DNA from: Ignavibacteriota bacterium
GTDB lineage: Bacteria; Bacteroidota; Ignavibacteria; UBA10030; SZUA-254
Reading direction: 5' to 3'
Length of the DNA: 5,721 bases
Assembly: GCA_016191715.1 (NCBI GenBank)
Contig: JACPVN010000095.1
Location: 1 to 5,721 of the forward strand
Numbering within the stretch: position 1 is the stretch's first letter; each line of letters opens with the position of its first letter. Positions 5,719 to 5,721 of this stretch are shown here, piece by piece. The notes below the pieces were generated by a model. It saw only the letters and a list, made by a program, of their open reading frames with translations, was not told the origin of the DNA and made no database searches. Position numbers and translations under genes: made by a program.

Positions 5719-5721
5719 AAA

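Larger units (their letters stand above)
5428..5721. other. Upstream region of citrate synthase, possibly divergent
   Basis: This 294-bp stretch has no recognisable gene. It holds the citrate synthase ribosome site, a 23-bp perfect palindrome, two looser inverted repeats and a ribosome-site-like AAGGAG at the right edge on the plus strand. The layout fits a shared regulatory region between citrate synthase and a gene starting rightward just beyond the window. I could not identify a convincing -35/-10 pair on either strand; TAATAT at 5645-5650 is a possible plus-strand -10 without a matching -35. Confidence 0.6.

Noticed and set aside
5586..5721. Plus-strand frame open from ATG 5586 to the right edge
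   Set aside because: Only 45 codons are visible, there is no ribosome site, the start nearly abuts the palindrome, and the composition is not convincing; the AAGGAG at 5713 points to a start outside the window instead.

Overview
The window looks like part of a genome from the Bacteroidota/Ignavibacteriota (FCB) side of the bacterial tree, most likely an Ignavibacteria-type organism. Three things suggest this. The 942-residue secreted protein ends in a type IX secretion (T9SS) sorting domain with the 'NYPNPFNPTT' opening typical of that group. The citrate synthase has the matching style (HADHEQNCS, GPLHGGANE, NVDFYSG). Two copies of a short CAATCCGAAAT-type repeat are present, one of them inside the T9SS tail. 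Composition is moderately AT-rich by eye, and all three gene starts have an AAAGG-type ribosome binding site. The lineage is inference; there is no rRNA or other phylogenetic marker here.

Layout: all recognisable genes lie on the minus strand, so they read right to left. Positions 5428-5721 are an upstream region with a perfect 23-bp palindrome, two looser inverted repeats, and an AAGGAG motif at the extreme right edge that may serve a divergent plus-strand gene starting just outside. Positions 5427-4066 hold citrate synthase, complete at both ends and with all catalytic residues, but interrupted by one in-frame TAA at codon 160; it also carries a tandem duplication of its N-terminal segment. 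Positions 4065-3559 are a 507-bp non-coding stretch. It contains a composite repeat element directly behind the citrate synthase stop codon and a dyad close to the start of the next gene. Positions 3558-730 encode the large exported protein: signal peptide, SdrD B-like domain, five InlB/Flg_new-type repeats in an A-B-A-A-B order, about 340 residues I cannot assign, and the T9SS tail. Positions 671 to the left edge encode a second exported protein, partial, with a discoidin-like beta-sandwich resembling the N-terminal domain of the eukaryotic F-box protein FBXL4.

The two exported-protein genes are 58 bp apart on the same strand and could be co-transcribed as a small cell-surface unit. Citrate synthase is an unrelated core-metabolism gene separated from them by the repeat-bearing spacer. 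No T9SS machinery, mobile-element gene, tRNA, rRNA or CRISPR array is visible. The observations most worth following are the internal stop in citrate synthase, the interspersed repeat that is used as protein-coding sequence in the T9SS tail, and the FBXL4-like bacterial protein.
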